A DNA stretch of 64,000 nucleotides, from positions 37,067,148 through 37,131,147 of the forward strand of contig CM036245.1 of NCBI GenBank assembly GCA_020698575.1, in the 5' to 3' direction. How positions within the stretch are numbered: position 1 is the stretch's first letter; the number at the start of each line of letters is the position of its first letter. Of this stretch, positions 1-10,302 are shown piece after piece. The notes below the pieces were generated by a model. The model was not told where the DNA came from. It ran no database searches and saw only the letters and a program-made list of their open reading frames with translations. A program made the translations under genes and the position numbers. The stretch is from Bostrychus sinensis. Lineage: Eukaryota > Chordata > Actinopteri > Gobiiformes > Eleotridae.

Positions 1-269
1 ATAGACAGAAAGCAGGTTAGGCAATGGCCATCCTTTTATAGGCATTCCCTCTCTGTCAACATTTCATCAGACATGGAAGTCTTTTGTTGATATCTGGTTA
101 TGACTTCTGCATATGTCACAAAGGCTTCTCTGGTTAATTGCTTATCTCTGTCACTCAATAATTATTTGCAAAGAATGGAAAACAAAGATTGAGATAACTG
201 GCTGCGGAAATTATGAGACATCTACCTTGTGCAATATTGAAGTTGCTACTTTTAATTTTATTATTTTTT
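1..269. other. AT-rich non-coding stretch
   Basis: No reading frame longer than a chance one, no repeat boundary and no RNA gene is visible. It ends in a T-rich run that leads into the dispersed repeat that follows. Confidence 0.5.
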
Positions 270-366
270 ATTTATTTATTAATCCTTTATACAGGAAAAT
301 CTCTTGATAAAGGCCTTTTACAATAGGGTATTTACAATAGAGACCCATTTCACACAGAGCAACATT
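270..366. repeat. Dispersed teleost repeat fragment (ACAGGAAAATCTCTTGATAAAGG type)
   Basis: The text AATCCTTTATACAGGAAAAT, then CTCTTGATAAAGGCC and CAATAGAGACCC, resembles a repeat seen widely in fish DNA (TTTAACCAGGAAAA...CTCTTTTACAAGGGAGACC). It is diverged and no ends can be set. The class is uncertain; it may be a LINE 3' part. Confidence 0.4.
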
Positions 367-787
367 ACAATATTAGCATTGATACAAACAATAATGTAAC
401 AATTCACAATACAAATGTACTTAAAATGAACTGTACACTATTAACCTAAAAGTAAGACTAAGCTCAGCTTTTACTGAAAACAAGAGCATGTGCCTGCAGT
501 TGTTTTTTTTCCAATCCTTTCAATAACAGTTTGATTTGCACTAATGTGACCAGACTGGACTGCTTCAGTTTTTGCTGAAGCACTGAGCTCAGTACGTGCT
601 AATGGAACACTGAATGTGATCAGATTCTGAGAGCAAAGTTTTTTTGTTGCTTGTTGGACACTATGTTTGGTATCTTTGGTCATTATGCAAAAGCCAAATG
701 TAGAGATTAGGTCTTCAACTCTATACATTGACTTTTCTTTTCCCCCAGGACTAATCATTTTTACTTATTACATAAAGTGACTCCAAC
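367..787. other. Non-coding stretch before the Tc1 element
   Basis: Moderately AT-rich. The open frames are short and lack any recognisable domain. Nothing else is seen up to the TA that flanks the transposon. Confidence 0.5.
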
Positions 788-789
788 TA

Positions 790-819
790 CACTCACCGGC
801 CACTTTATTAGGTACACCT
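790..819 (+). repeat. Left terminal inverted repeat of the Tc1/mariner element
   Basis: It starts CACTCACCGGCCACTTTATT and continues AGGTACACCT. It is the near-exact reverse complement of 1977-2006, differing at only a few positions. It is preceded by TA at 788-789. Transposase would bind within this repeat. Confidence 0.9.
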
Positions 820-821
820 TG

Positions 822-1860
822 CTAGTACCGGGTTGGACCCCCTTTTGCGTTCGGAACTGCCTTAATCCTTCGTGGCATAGATTCAACAAGGTACTGGAAA
901 CATTCCTCAGAGAGTTTTGTCCATATTGACATGATAGCATCATGCAGTTGCTGCAGATTTGTCGGCTGCACATCCATGATGCGAATCTCTCGTTCCACCA
1001 CATCCCAAAGGTGCTCTATTGGATTGAGATCTGGTGACTGTGGAGTCCATTTGAGTACAGTGAACTCATTGTCATATTCAAGAAACCAGTCTGAGATGAT
1101 TTGAGCTTTATGACATGGCGCGTTATCCTGCTGGAAGTAGCCATCAGAAGATGGGTACACTGTGATCATAAAGGGATGGACATGGTCAGCAACAATACTC
1201 AGGTAGGCTGTGGCTTTGCAACAGTGCTCAATTGGTACTAAGGGGCCCAAAGTATGCCAAGAAAATATCCCCCACACCATTACACCACCACCACCAGCCT
1301 GAACCGTTGATACAAGGCAGGATGGTTCCATGCTTTCATGTTGTTGACGCCAAATTCTGACCCTACCATCTGAATGTCGCAGCAGAAATCGAGACTCATC
1401 AGACCAGGCAACTTTTTTCCAATCTTCTATCGTCCAGTTTTGTTGAGCCTGTGTGAATTGTAGCCTCAGTTTCCTGTTCTTAGCTGACAGGAGTGGCACC
1501 TGGTGTGGTCTTCTGCTGCTGTAGCCCATCTTCCTCAAGGTTCGACGTGTTGTGCGTTCAGAGATGCTCTTCTGCAGACCCTTGTTTTGTTTTGTAACAA
1601 GTGGTTATTTGAGTTACTGTTGCCTTTCTATCAGCTCAAACCAGTCTGGCCATTCTCCTCTGACCTCTGGCATCAACAAGGCATTTTCGCCCACAGAACT
1701 GCTGCTCACTGGATATTTTCTCTTTTTCGGGCCATTCTCTGTAAACCCTAGATATGGTTGTGCGTGAAAATTCCAGTAGATCAGCAGTTTCTGAAATACT
1801 CCACAATACAATACCAACAACCATGCCACGTTCAAAGTCACTTAAATCACCTTTCCCCAT
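822..1860 (-). pseudogene. Tc1/mariner DD36E transposase pseudogene
   Basis: In life the protein cuts and pastes the element by DDE/D chemistry. The start is placed at the Met of MGKGDLSDFERG (1860), because an N-terminal helix-turn-helix follows directly (TTISRVYREW at its end). The product would be about 345 residues, normal for the family. The catalytic core is readable: the first Asp in WSDESRFLL, the second in YFQQDNAPCH and the Glu in SPDLNPIEHLW, with 36 residues between the last two. Two lesions separate the DNA-binding half from the catalytic half. One is an in-frame TGA at 1636-1638, at a site where related elements carry Arg, so it may be CGA decay. The other is a one-base frame change in the A/C-rich run near 1582-1594. 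The rest of the core is open down to the stop at 822. No intact copy is present in this window. Confidence 0.92.
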
Positions 1861-1976
1861 TCTGATGCTTGGTTTGAACTGCAGCAGATCGTCTTGACCA
1901 TGTCTACAGCCTAAATGCATTGAGTTGCTGCCATGTGATTGGCTGATTAGAAATTTGCGTTAACGAGCAGTTGGAC

Positions 1977-2006
1977 AGGTGCACCTATTATAGTGGCCGG
2001 TGAGTG
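1977..2006 (-). repeat. Right terminal inverted repeat of the Tc1/mariner element
   Basis: It ends GTGGCCGGTGAGTG followed by TA (2007-2008). Its complement reads CACTCACCGGCCACTATAAT, matching the left repeat with a few substitutions. Confidence 0.9.
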
Positions 2007-2008
2007 TA

Positions 2009-3000
2009 TATACAGTTATTATATGAAAAAATGCCATGACGTTCCAAAAAAAGCTGGACATATCACTATAAAACCTCTGACCCATAGTGCACCATTATCA
2101 ACAGATTATCCAACACCCATTTCTGGATTTGCAGACACAATCCTTAAAGGAAGTTATGACAATTATAATTGTGTTTCTTTTAGCCCAGCTCGTCCTTTAA
2201 CACGATACGATTTCTGTTGATGTTATTCTAAGGAGCAGCCTCTTGCCATTTCCTAACTCTTGTGCGATTGTGAACATAATCCACCTTTCAACAGCGCATG
2301 TTTTGCTAGGCTCGGCGCGCTAACCCGGTCTGTTTGGTTTATCATTAACCACTCGTACGTATATGGTCTGCTCTCGGCTCCTCAGCCCGGACGTCCCGAC
2401 ACAAATCCTGTTTGCCCAGTGCGCTCGGAAAAAAGCCGGCATCATTTTTCTTATGTCACTGTATTTTCCTGGTATTAAAAGGTGGAGAGTATAAATAATG
2501 GGTTTCCTTTGTGCTGCTGGACGGTGAGCTGATAAAGTACTCAGAAGAAGAATGTGGCCCAGATTACACCATGTGAAATATTGCAGTTTTGTTTTGTATA
2601 AACTGTGTTAAACATTGATCAGGTTCATTCATCAGAGTAATTAATAACAGAGGAGTTAACAAACATAAGCTGAGGATATGCTGAAGTGATTACAGTAAAT
2701 ATAAATGAAGTATTATAAAATCAGTGTACAAATTAACTAAAAAACAGACACTGTATGATAAAAAGGCAGAACAGGTGACTTTTATATTCATGGTTAAGAC
2801 AAAGCACAAGGTCAGTCATACAGCAATTGCTTATAACTCTTTACATAAGAAAACCAATTCAGTCGACTAAATCCAATAATAAAACAAAAAATCAAGTGCC
2901 TCAGTGTAGTTTAGTTGGTAGTGCATGCTTTCTGTATATTATAGAGCGACTACAGCTCACCTTGGCATTGTGTATTTGAGTCCAGGTTATTATTTAACCA
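2009..3000. other. Non-coding, mostly unique-looking sequence
   Basis: The part from about 2040 to 2470 is of mixed composition and has no repeat signature. From 2500 on it is AT-rich. At 2905-2975 a TAGTTTAGTTGGTAG word followed by GAGTCCAGGTTA recalls the A and B boxes of a worn tRNA-derived SINE head, but too little is left to be sure. There is no coding potential. Confidence 0.4.
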
Positions 3001-3014
3001 ATGCAATTGTCCTC

Positions 3015-3185
3015 CCTTTGGTACAGTGGGTTCTGTCTGGGTGCTCCGGCTTCCTTCCACTGTCCAAAGACTTGCATGGACAGTTGAATCGGTGAATCTG
3101 AATTACTCTGTGGAAATAATGAGATTGAATGGCTGCTGGTGAATGTCTCTAATTGGCTGTAAGTTCAGGGTGCATCATGCCTAAA
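3015..3185 (+). repeat. Dispersed repeat with GTGGGTTCT...CTCCGGCTTCC core
   Basis: Contains GGTGCTCCGGCTTCCTTCCA, then CTGTCCAAAGACTTGCATGG and a diverged GGTGAATCTGAATTA. This is the order of a very common teleost repeat (GGGTTTTCTCCGGGTGCTCCGGCTTCC / TCCAAAGACATGCA / GGTGACTCTAAATTG). Related pieces lie at 28788, 29735, 38730, 51764 and 57985. Its class is not clear from this copy. Confidence 0.6.
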
Positions 3186-3578
3186 GCCCAAAAATCTTAT
3201 ATAATGTATTGTAGCTGATATTGTGTCCTGGGTCTAGACCTGTCTTTGTCTTTTGGATATACTTGCTGTTTGTTTTGGAGCATGTATTTGTTCACATACC
3301 TGCACACCTCTCCTCGTCGAGAGGGTATAGCATAGATCGGCTTTTACACACATATGACATGACATGACACATATGACTTCTTCTTTCGGGTTAGTTTGAT
3401 CACTTACCAAAGATAAACAATGCCATTTACTTTATTTTGTAACTATTGCTTTGCAGTGCCTTGTTATGCATTATCCACAAGTTTCTTTACAGCATTTACG
3501 TGTGACTGGGCTCTGATGTTGCCATATTTGCTCTCACAAATCTGTCAAGTCAACAACATTTGCATTACAGTTGGGGTT
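3186..3578. other. Non-coding stretch, nothing recognised
   Basis: Plain AT-rich sequence with a short CATGACATGACACATATGAC run near 3355. No gene, RNA or element boundary is seen. Confidence 0.45.
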
Positions 3579-3942
3579 AGGGCTGGGTATGGCTAAACAA
3601 CACCTTTGTGGTATTGAAAGAAAAATTACATTACTACTGGCATCAAAAAATATTTGTTTCAATACCCAAGTTTCAATACCCAGTTGGACTTTAATCTTCC
3701 TTTGCATGCATGAATCAAATAAATAACACAGAATAAATCATACAAACTACTGGTTTTAACTTACAGCAGAGAATTTTGCTCCCAAAAATTATGTTTTATT
3801 TAATGTTTTTGTGTTTTATAATTGTAGAAGCTGAATTAGCGCACCATAGGTATCAGAAAAAGTATCGCTCAGGTACCCGAATCAAAAACCAGGTATCATT
3901 TAAGTACTGGTATGGAAAAAATCTGAACAGTACCCAGCCCTA
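3579..3942. mobile_element. Small non-autonomous TIR element (AGGGCTGGGTA ends)
   Basis: The left end AGGGCTGGGTATGG and the right end CAGTACCCAGCCCT are inverted copies of each other (complement AGGGCTGGGTACTG). The interior is about 360 bp, carries paired words such as AATACCCAAGTTTCAATACC and codes for nothing. Elements with these ends are common in fish. The superfamily (hAT is likely) is not proven, because no clean target duplication is visible. Confidence 0.65.
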
Positions 3943-4675
3943 CTTGGGCACATAAACCCTATGTGGGGATACACACATTAATGCCATGTGCTTGCCTATT
4001 AGTACTCAAACAGCAAGGATATCTCTTGACCTTTGTCCTGAGTTAAGTCTTGTTTAATAAACCTTGGAGATCTTGTAATGGGTTTGATAAAAGAGTAGTT
4101 TCAAATGGAGATCCCTAATGCCCTGCTTCTACTTTATACTTGCCAAACTTGGTTTAGAAATGCCCTACTACAGAAAGATAATGCATATAGTAGCAGCATA
4201 CACATGGCAGTATCTATCCCCTCGGCAGTATATCCCAGTGGTTGGCTTTGACCCAGTGCTGTGTGTATGCTCCTGGGACCCTCTAACATAGCCCTTTTCC
4301 CTTGTTCCTGCAGTAGTAGTAGATAGTCCGGTGAGGTAATGAACGTACACTTCAGCTGGAGATAACCTCGGGGGCTCGGTGTCTGGAGGCCTGGCCCGCT
4401 GCACCAGGCTGACCACACTCTGAGCTCCTGGCTTTGGGCCCTACGTATGTCCATAATGTCGACTTTGTACAGCCAATAACAACGGCAAAGAGACTTGAAT
4501 CAGGTCCACATCACAGAACTGGTCCAAGTTAATCTCAGCGCCTCATTGATCTTGCTGCCTCTGTTAAATATCCGTTTGGGTCTGATGCGTTTGTGCTTGA
4601 ATTTAGAATATAAAACGTCTCACCATGTTCCACGCACTATTTCAGGTTGGGAGTATGACACAAAGATGGCTAGAA

Positions 4676-4707
<32 letters not shown>

Positions 4708-5699
4708 CCAACATATGTAAAATGTCATGGCTTTTCCAGGCGTCTAAAGTCGTTTCACAGATCTAAAGAGCGGACTGTCTCTCATGCAGGAAATCCCTCG
4801 GACCACATCTGTCGGCTCTGAAGGATCCAGGGTTTTATACAGGCCCCGGTCCCTCCCAAAACTAAAGTCTGCTCCTCACACGTAACATTTGAGTTCAGTC
4901 CGGCTCAGGTTTCTCCAGAGCACTTCACCCATCTTCTCAAACTTTATTGCTTTCATTGGCTCACTTTAGGTCAATTCCTGGTCACTTTTAAACCTGACTT
5001 AGTGACTTGGTCTGGTATATTTGCTAGTTTAATCTTGGTTTATTGACATCCTTTCACTGAAATATACTGTCTTCATTTTTTCTTTTTTTCCAGGCTTTCT
5101 ATGTTTTTCTATGTATTTTGGCAAATGGTTTGAAACTCTAGTAAAAAGAAAGTTGGCTGACATGAGTAGTAAGTGTGAGGTGAAGAGACAGCAGTAGTGA
5201 CTGGAGGCCTGAGCAGAGGCTGTTCTGAGCATGCTCAGTAAGTTCTGGCTGTGTGCCAGGGGACCGGGAGCTGAATTACTGCTCCGTGCCTCTTATTTGT
5301 CTCGGGGAGGTTCACGGCAAATTGGTGCAAGCAGCGCACAGTGAGGGTCCACTTCACCAGTCGACCATGCAGCTGAGGCCGGAGCTGCATCGGCGGGCCA
5401 CAGTTCTGGGTTAGGAAACTTTTTGCCATCAAGATGAATTGTTGTTGTTGTAGAGCTAAATGAGCTGGTTCAACTGGAGCCGCTAAGAGTCTGCTCGCTG
5501 TAGGGAAATGTCATATTTTACAAACCCACTTATCCAGCAATGTTTGGAGCAACCTTAGTCGAACAAAAATAAAGCAAACAAATGGATACAAACAGCTTAT
5601 GGACTTTTAACAAAGCCACGCTTTGAAAAGACAACTTTTGGAATCCACTAGAGCAGTCTTTCTATGTTGCTTTAAAGGGTAATTTGGACTTCTTTAGTC
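3943..5699. other. Non-coding stretch with a poly(A) tract
   Basis: Holds a 30-base A tract (4677-4706). The parts around 4230-4460 and 5220-5420 are GC-richer and look unique. No exon is supported: open frames on both strands are unrelated to anything I recognise. Confidence 0.4.
4677..4706 (+). repeat. Poly(A) tract
   Basis: Thirty consecutive A residues. No LINE or SINE body is recognised directly upstream, so it may be a simple homopolymer. Confidence 0.8.
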
Positions 5700-5815
5700 T
5701 CACCACCGGTGGAGGAAGTACTCAATTTCTTTACTTAGGTGAAAGTACAGACAAAGGAGTAAAAATATCACTTTCAAAAGTACATGCAAGTACAAGAGTA
5801 TTTTGCATAGACTCA
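5700..5815. repeat. Dispersed repeat of the GGAGGAAGTACTCAA type
   Basis: The text GGTGGAGGAAGTACTCAATT followed by TTACTTAGGTGAAAGTACAG and AAAAGTACATGCAAGTACAA matches a frequent teleost repeat made of AAGTA-rich words. Only one end is visible. It may be a hAT-type non-autonomous element. Confidence 0.5.
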
Positions 5816-6263
5816 ACAGCTCATGAATGTGTTAAATGTGAGGGATCTTGCTGAAGAGTTGTGCTGTTAACTAATGAAATGACCAAACCAGTGCAGTGGT
5901 AGATGGCTGAATCTGTCGGTGAGGTCTTCTGTTTTTATTATTTTGGTGTTTCTAAGGAGTATTGGTTTATATCATCTTTTATATTTAAGTATTGCATATC
6001 TACATTCCACCACTGAGTCACAGAGAAATGTCTATGGTAATTTTGCTATAACAACATACATTTATTATTGTATGTTATGGTTCATTTTAAGTAGTTCAAC
6101 TGTTCATCTTGGCCACTTCTGTTTATTTAATCTGGTAAAAATTTTTACAATTTGTGTACATTTTCTGTCGAGCTATATAGGTTTTGTAGAATATTGCTAG
6201 CTAGTCTCACTTTATATATTCTTCTCTACACAAGCTATTCTCCAGCAACTGTGACTTGATAGC

Positions 6264-6478
6264 ATGCAGTACCTCAGGCGGTAGAGCGTTTGTCCACTAA
6301 CCAGAAGGCTGCCAGTTTAAACCCCGCTCTCCTCATTGCATACTGCTTTGTCTCTATGGGCAGGACACTTCACCCACCTTGCAGTGTCTGCTTGTGAGTG
6401 TGAATGGTTCATTTGATGTAAAGCGCTTTGATTGCCCATGGAGGTAGAAAAGCGCTATATAAATGTGACCATTGACCA
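6264..6478 (+). mobile_element. tRNA-derived SINE (family 1), partial
   Basis: The head GCAGTACCTCAGGCGGTAGA is a decayed A box, and CCAGTTTAAACCCCGC sits where the B box belongs. It continues with GGACACTTCACCCACCTTG and ends AAAGCGCTATATAAATG. The central part is shorter than in the copy at 36021. The tail resembles L2-type LINE 3' ends, the usual way such SINEs borrow reverse transcriptase. Confidence 0.8.
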
Positions 6479-6842
6479 TTGAGCATGCTACACTCTTGCA
6501 TATAATTAGTAAATATATGCAAGAAAACTTTATCTAGCTCAGTTCTTCATGTAGCTAGACTGTTCTGCAAGTACTTCTATTCGAACAACTATGGCAGCCT
6601 TGCAGGGACATGCTGTTGCCTATATGCAAATCCACTTAAAATAGCTTAGATTTTGTTAGCTCTGTTTGATAGGAAGCAGATGACAAAAATATCTGCCTGC
6701 ATACAATCAGTAATTCATTTGTCATCTGTTTTATTCTAGATGACTTTCCTAATGCAAACTTCTCAATTATCCAGGCTTGGGATCCAATATGTTCTTACTA
6801 AAATTTGCCTAAAATGTTAAAGCCGTTTCAAAATTAGATATA

Positions 6843-7150
6843 GGCTGTAGCTCAGTAGGTATTTTGCCCACTAACCTGAAGGTGGGCGGATTGATCCCCA
6901 CTACTAACACTGCATGTGTCCAACATGTCCTTTGGCAAGACACTTCACCCACTTTGTATAAATATGTTACTGTGTTTGTGTGATTGGTGTTGGGCGGAGA
7001 GGCGCAGAATGGCACAGAATGGCAGCCACATCTCCATCAGCCTGCCCCGGGGCAGCTTTGGCCACCGAGTCTGACTGAGGAATGAATGAATAATGCACCA
7101 ATGACTTTAAGTGTCTAGAAATGCACTATTAAGATACAATATTTTTATTA
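6843..7150 (+). mobile_element. tRNA-derived SINE (family 1), near full length
   Basis: It runs from GGCTGTAGCTCAGTAGGTAT (A box) through GGCGGATTGATCCCCACTA (B box) and GGCAAGACACTTCACCCAC to GACTGAGGAATGAATGAATA. The tail GTGTCTAGAAATGCACTATT is diverged. The order of blocks is the same as in the copies at 22712 and 36021. Confidence 0.85.
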
Positions 7151-7329
7151 AAGAACTCACAAAATGTCATGGTGGAAAATCTACAGTTTGAAACTAGCAA
7201 GAAAAGTCCCATATGGCTGCTTCTTGCTCGTATATTTTTTTGGAAGAGCCATGTTTTCTCTTCTATTTATCTTGTTTAGAAGAGTAGCTGGGTGTGTACT
7301 TTTCTTTGAGGCCATTTTCGAGCAATGTT

Positions 7330-7640
7330 GTTAATCCTAAAATTACAGTAAGAGGCTACTGTCTAATTACCATCCTCGCGGCACAGACCTGTCAGCTCAG
7401 TCTCCTCTGTAAAACCTCTGCGCAGGAGATATCTCCCCAACATGCATTTCAATCAGCGCCATAATAATCCATATATGCAGAGCGAATGTAGCATGTGTGT
7501 GGGGTCTATCGATGCGTTGCATATTTAGCACTTGGGGCTGTTTGCATAAATCAATGAAGTTTATTTAATTAAAGCTGCAGCTTCCATTTTGCAGTGTTGA
7601 GTCGATACACAAATGCCATAATGAATGTGGGATTATAGTG
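7330..7640. other. Candidate conserved non-coding element
   Basis: Unique-looking block with mixed base use, flanked by AT-rich DNA. It holds GTCTAATTACCATC, GCGCCATAATAATCC, CATATTTAGCAC, TTGCATAAATCAATG and TTTAATTAAAGC, which are homeodomain- and POU-like words. It has no open frame and no repeat ends. The call is by texture only; conservation has not been tested. Confidence 0.3.
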
Positions 7641-7724
7641 ATGAGATACAGGGTCAGGGTTACAAAGACGTCAGGGACACATTGAGGTTATGAGGTGAGA
7701 CAATAGGGTTTATTCCTGGTTAAT

Positions 7725-8530
7725 TTTGGGGGTTCCCTCTAGATTTATATACTAGTTGTTGGGTATAGCCTTGGATTTAGTCCTTATTTTATCCCCAATA
7801 TAATCCTATACTCTTATCTAATATAATACTATAATCCAATACTTTACTTTTTACCTTGAGAGTGGTCATGTATGTGGTTGTCATGCATTAGACCTGATTT
7901 TAAAAGTCTAAATCCTAATAAATAATAGGTTATGGTTAAAGCTTATTCTAGTCATGACACATCTGGTTTAAACCTGGGTTTGGATCTAGTCTTGGTCTTT
8001 ATTCTGGTTCTAAGGTAAATTCTGGCTTTAACCCCAAGTTTAACCATGTGTAGTACTGGTTTAGGACATATCTTTTCTAAGCCTGATTTACACAAGACAA
8101 GACAAAAATTCACTAACTACTTGACTTCAAGTTTGTTTTCTTCAAAGACTTGTTCATCCAAACACCATCATCAGTTTGTTTCAGTTTGTTTGTTGTGTGT
8201 AGGTTTGAATCAGTATGTTATTGGCTTTTGATCTGATGTTTGATTTCTTCCTTATGTAAGTTGGATTTTCTTATTTGGTTATAGTTGTTCTATGGTTACT
8301 TTTAACAGGTAGGACAAGGTGCAGTCTGGACTAAACCTTTGTTTAGACTACTTTCAGCCCTGGCCCTGACAGGCTTTCTACCATAGTTTTGGTTTTGGTT
8401 CCAAACAGTCCTTAAATAAATTTGATCCTGGTTTGAGCTCTGAACGTAAACCCAACATAGACTTGTTTAATCCGGGTTTATATATTGTGTTTGGTCCCTG
8501 TTTAGTCCTTGTTGACATGTTTTTCATACC
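7725..8530 (-). repeat. Degenerate array related to the 11-bp CTAAACCAG repeat
   Basis: Many spaced words such as TCCTGGTT, TTTAAACCTGGG, GATCTAGTCTTGG, TAGTACTGGTTTAGG and TCCCTGTTTAGTCC read as the complement of the clearer arrays at 32333 and 53330. The 11-bp phase is mostly lost. No terminal repeat is visible. It is probably an old, eroded copy. Confidence 0.45.
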
Positions 8531-8979
8531 TTCTATCTACAATCTGTGCTATAGATTTAGTTACTGTGCAATAGGATAACCCAATATAGTTTTCTGTACC
8601 TATTTGTCTTTTTATTTTATTTATTAAAAAAATAATAATAATTAAATAAAATGTCCCTACACTGGAATGTAAAGTATGTTACGTCCTGGGGTTTTGATTG
8701 TTTTTGGCCTTTCTGATGGCAAGTTTAGTTAATGGTTTAAACCTTGTTTGGAATTTAGTTTTCAGACTTGATTAGTTTAATTGTAGTTTTGTCCGACAAC
8801 TGAATTCTTTAGTAGTGAGAAACATGTTTAGTCTTGTTTTTCAGTCCAGATTTGAATTATCCCTAAATATACCATTTACCATTTCAAAATGCCTTCATCT
8901 TGACACCATCTCGACATGAGCCCACCTCTTTCTCACATGCAAAAACTAAAATGTCAAATTTAGCCCTGAATGTTACAAA

Positions 8980-9260
8980 CAGCCCAGTGTCCCCTCGCCC
9001 ACGGTCCTCCCTCTGCCAAAACTAATAGTGGCTGCAAGGTGCGAGGCCAAGTGCTGAAACGCTCACTCCGGGAGACCTCACAAAACTGGTGTGGATACAA
9101 GCCAGAACACGAAAATAACCAGAGTCTGCACCGCTTTGTGCTGTAGTCGTACAGTGAGCGCTGGCACTGGGCCTAAAGAGAACTCACATAATGGGGAAAG
9201 CAGTCGGACGAGTTAGTTTTATACAAGTGTACAAAAGATGGAGGTTATGTGAGGCAGGGC
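8980..9260. other. Candidate conserved non-coding element
   Basis: A GC-richer, repeat-free island (CCCTCGCCCACGGTCC, AAGTGCTGAAACGCTCACTC, CTGCACCGCTTTGTGC) between AT-rich flanks. No frame codes for a recognisable protein. Regulatory identity is inferred from texture. Confidence 0.25.
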
Positions 9261-9598
9261 TTTGTCTGCTACAGCCAGAGACGTATAATTAGTAATAAAA
9301 GATTATATCCTCTTACCATTGGGTGCAAGGAAGTAATTTACTCACAAACATTGATATAATGTGCGGTGAGTCATTGGATTGTAACCTTAGCCAGGACAGC
9401 CATTCGCACTCTTTTAGTGCAGTTTCTCCAACTTTCAGTTACACAAGTGTGGTTACTGTAGTTTATTCAGAAGTAACATTCCTATTATTTCTAATATTTT
9501 GACTGTCTGTCCTTCTCCATTTTTTGATCTTGGGACAGGCACAAAGAGTACACAGTGACTTGTGACCCTCTGTTGCTGGTTCCACTATCTTTATTTAT

Positions 9599-10302
9599 GG
9601 GTGCATTCAGACAAAAGCTGAGAAAAAAAGCATTTTTGTAAAACTTTTTTAGTTTGTTTTTGTTTTTGTAAAAGTGCTGTGCTGTTTGGCCCGGACCTTT
9701 CCACTTGGTTCAGCCCACACCCTTTGGTGTAAAAGCTCCTGTTGACCATGGTCTGGACCAAATGGCTGCTCTTTGGTTCGGCAAAAAGAGGTGGTTTCAG
9801 ACCGGACCAAGGTCTGATTTATGTGCGGTGTGAAAGAGCTTTTTGCAATAGTTCAAACTTTCGGATCAGGTCCAGGACGGCAAATCCAATATGTAAAGAT
9901 GAACAAATGTACATGGGGAAGACAAAAACAGATCTCCATAGGGTTAAAAAATAGAGACTCGGGCGCTTTAAGCTATACACAACAGCTTTGGCTGCGCAGC
10001 TCATTGTTTCCAAAAGAGCATCTATAGAGATTCAAAAAGTGTCTTTAATGCTGCATTAGATGTTAACTGTTTACTGTTTGCATTAATGTTATATCAATAA
10101 TCTCTAAAATGTCTAAGGTTACATCAGTCTGATTGTTGTTTTAAACAGTAACATTTCCCAGAGTTCATGAGGCATGCCCCTGTTGTCTTAGCGACAGTAA
10201 TGAATGCTTCAGGGCAAGTCCAATTGTCCAGATTTTAATTCACTGTAATTTGTGAGTCCTAAGTCTGAACCTTGGTGTGGACTTTCAGGTGTGAAAATAC
10301 CC
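9599..10302. mobile_element. Non-autonomous TIR element (GGGTGCATTCAGAC ends)
   Basis: The left end GGGTGCATTCAGAC and the right end GTGTGAAAATACCC (complement GGGTATTTTCACAC) form imperfect inverted repeats. Inside, GGTGTGAAAGAGC, GGTTTCAGACCGGACCAAGG and GGTCTGGACCAAATG recall a common fish element made of GGTCC/GGACC-rich words. There is no transposase. A 3-bp target duplication cannot be fixed. It may belong to the PIF/Harbinger or hAT groups. Confidence 0.55.

Larger units (their letters stand above)
790..2006 (-). mobile_element. Tc1/mariner transposon, DD36E (Incomer-like) type, near-complete but inactive
   Basis: The element is 1,217 bp and is bounded by inverted repeats that begin CACTCACCGGCCACT at both ends. 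A TA dinucleotide at 788-789 and again at 2007-2008 is the expected Tc1/mariner target duplication. The inside is filled by one transposase gene on the minus strand. The two ends are well kept over about 30 bp, so the outline of the insertion is intact and only the gene is broken. The catalytic spacing of 36 residues between the second Asp and the Glu, instead of the 34 of Sleeping Beauty-type Tc1, points to the DD36E group described as Incomer. That family name is from general knowledge; the spacing and ends are seen here. Confidence 0.93.

Noticed and set aside
4666..4710. A start codon followed by Ala-Arg-Thr-Lys, like the first residues of histone H3, in front of the A tract
   Set aside because: Only five codons match and the next run is poly(A), giving poly-Lys. 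No further histone sequence follows, so it is chance.
9742..10027. Overlapping short frames at 9.7-10.0 kb
   Set aside because: They lie inside a non-autonomous TIR element and do not resemble any transposase.
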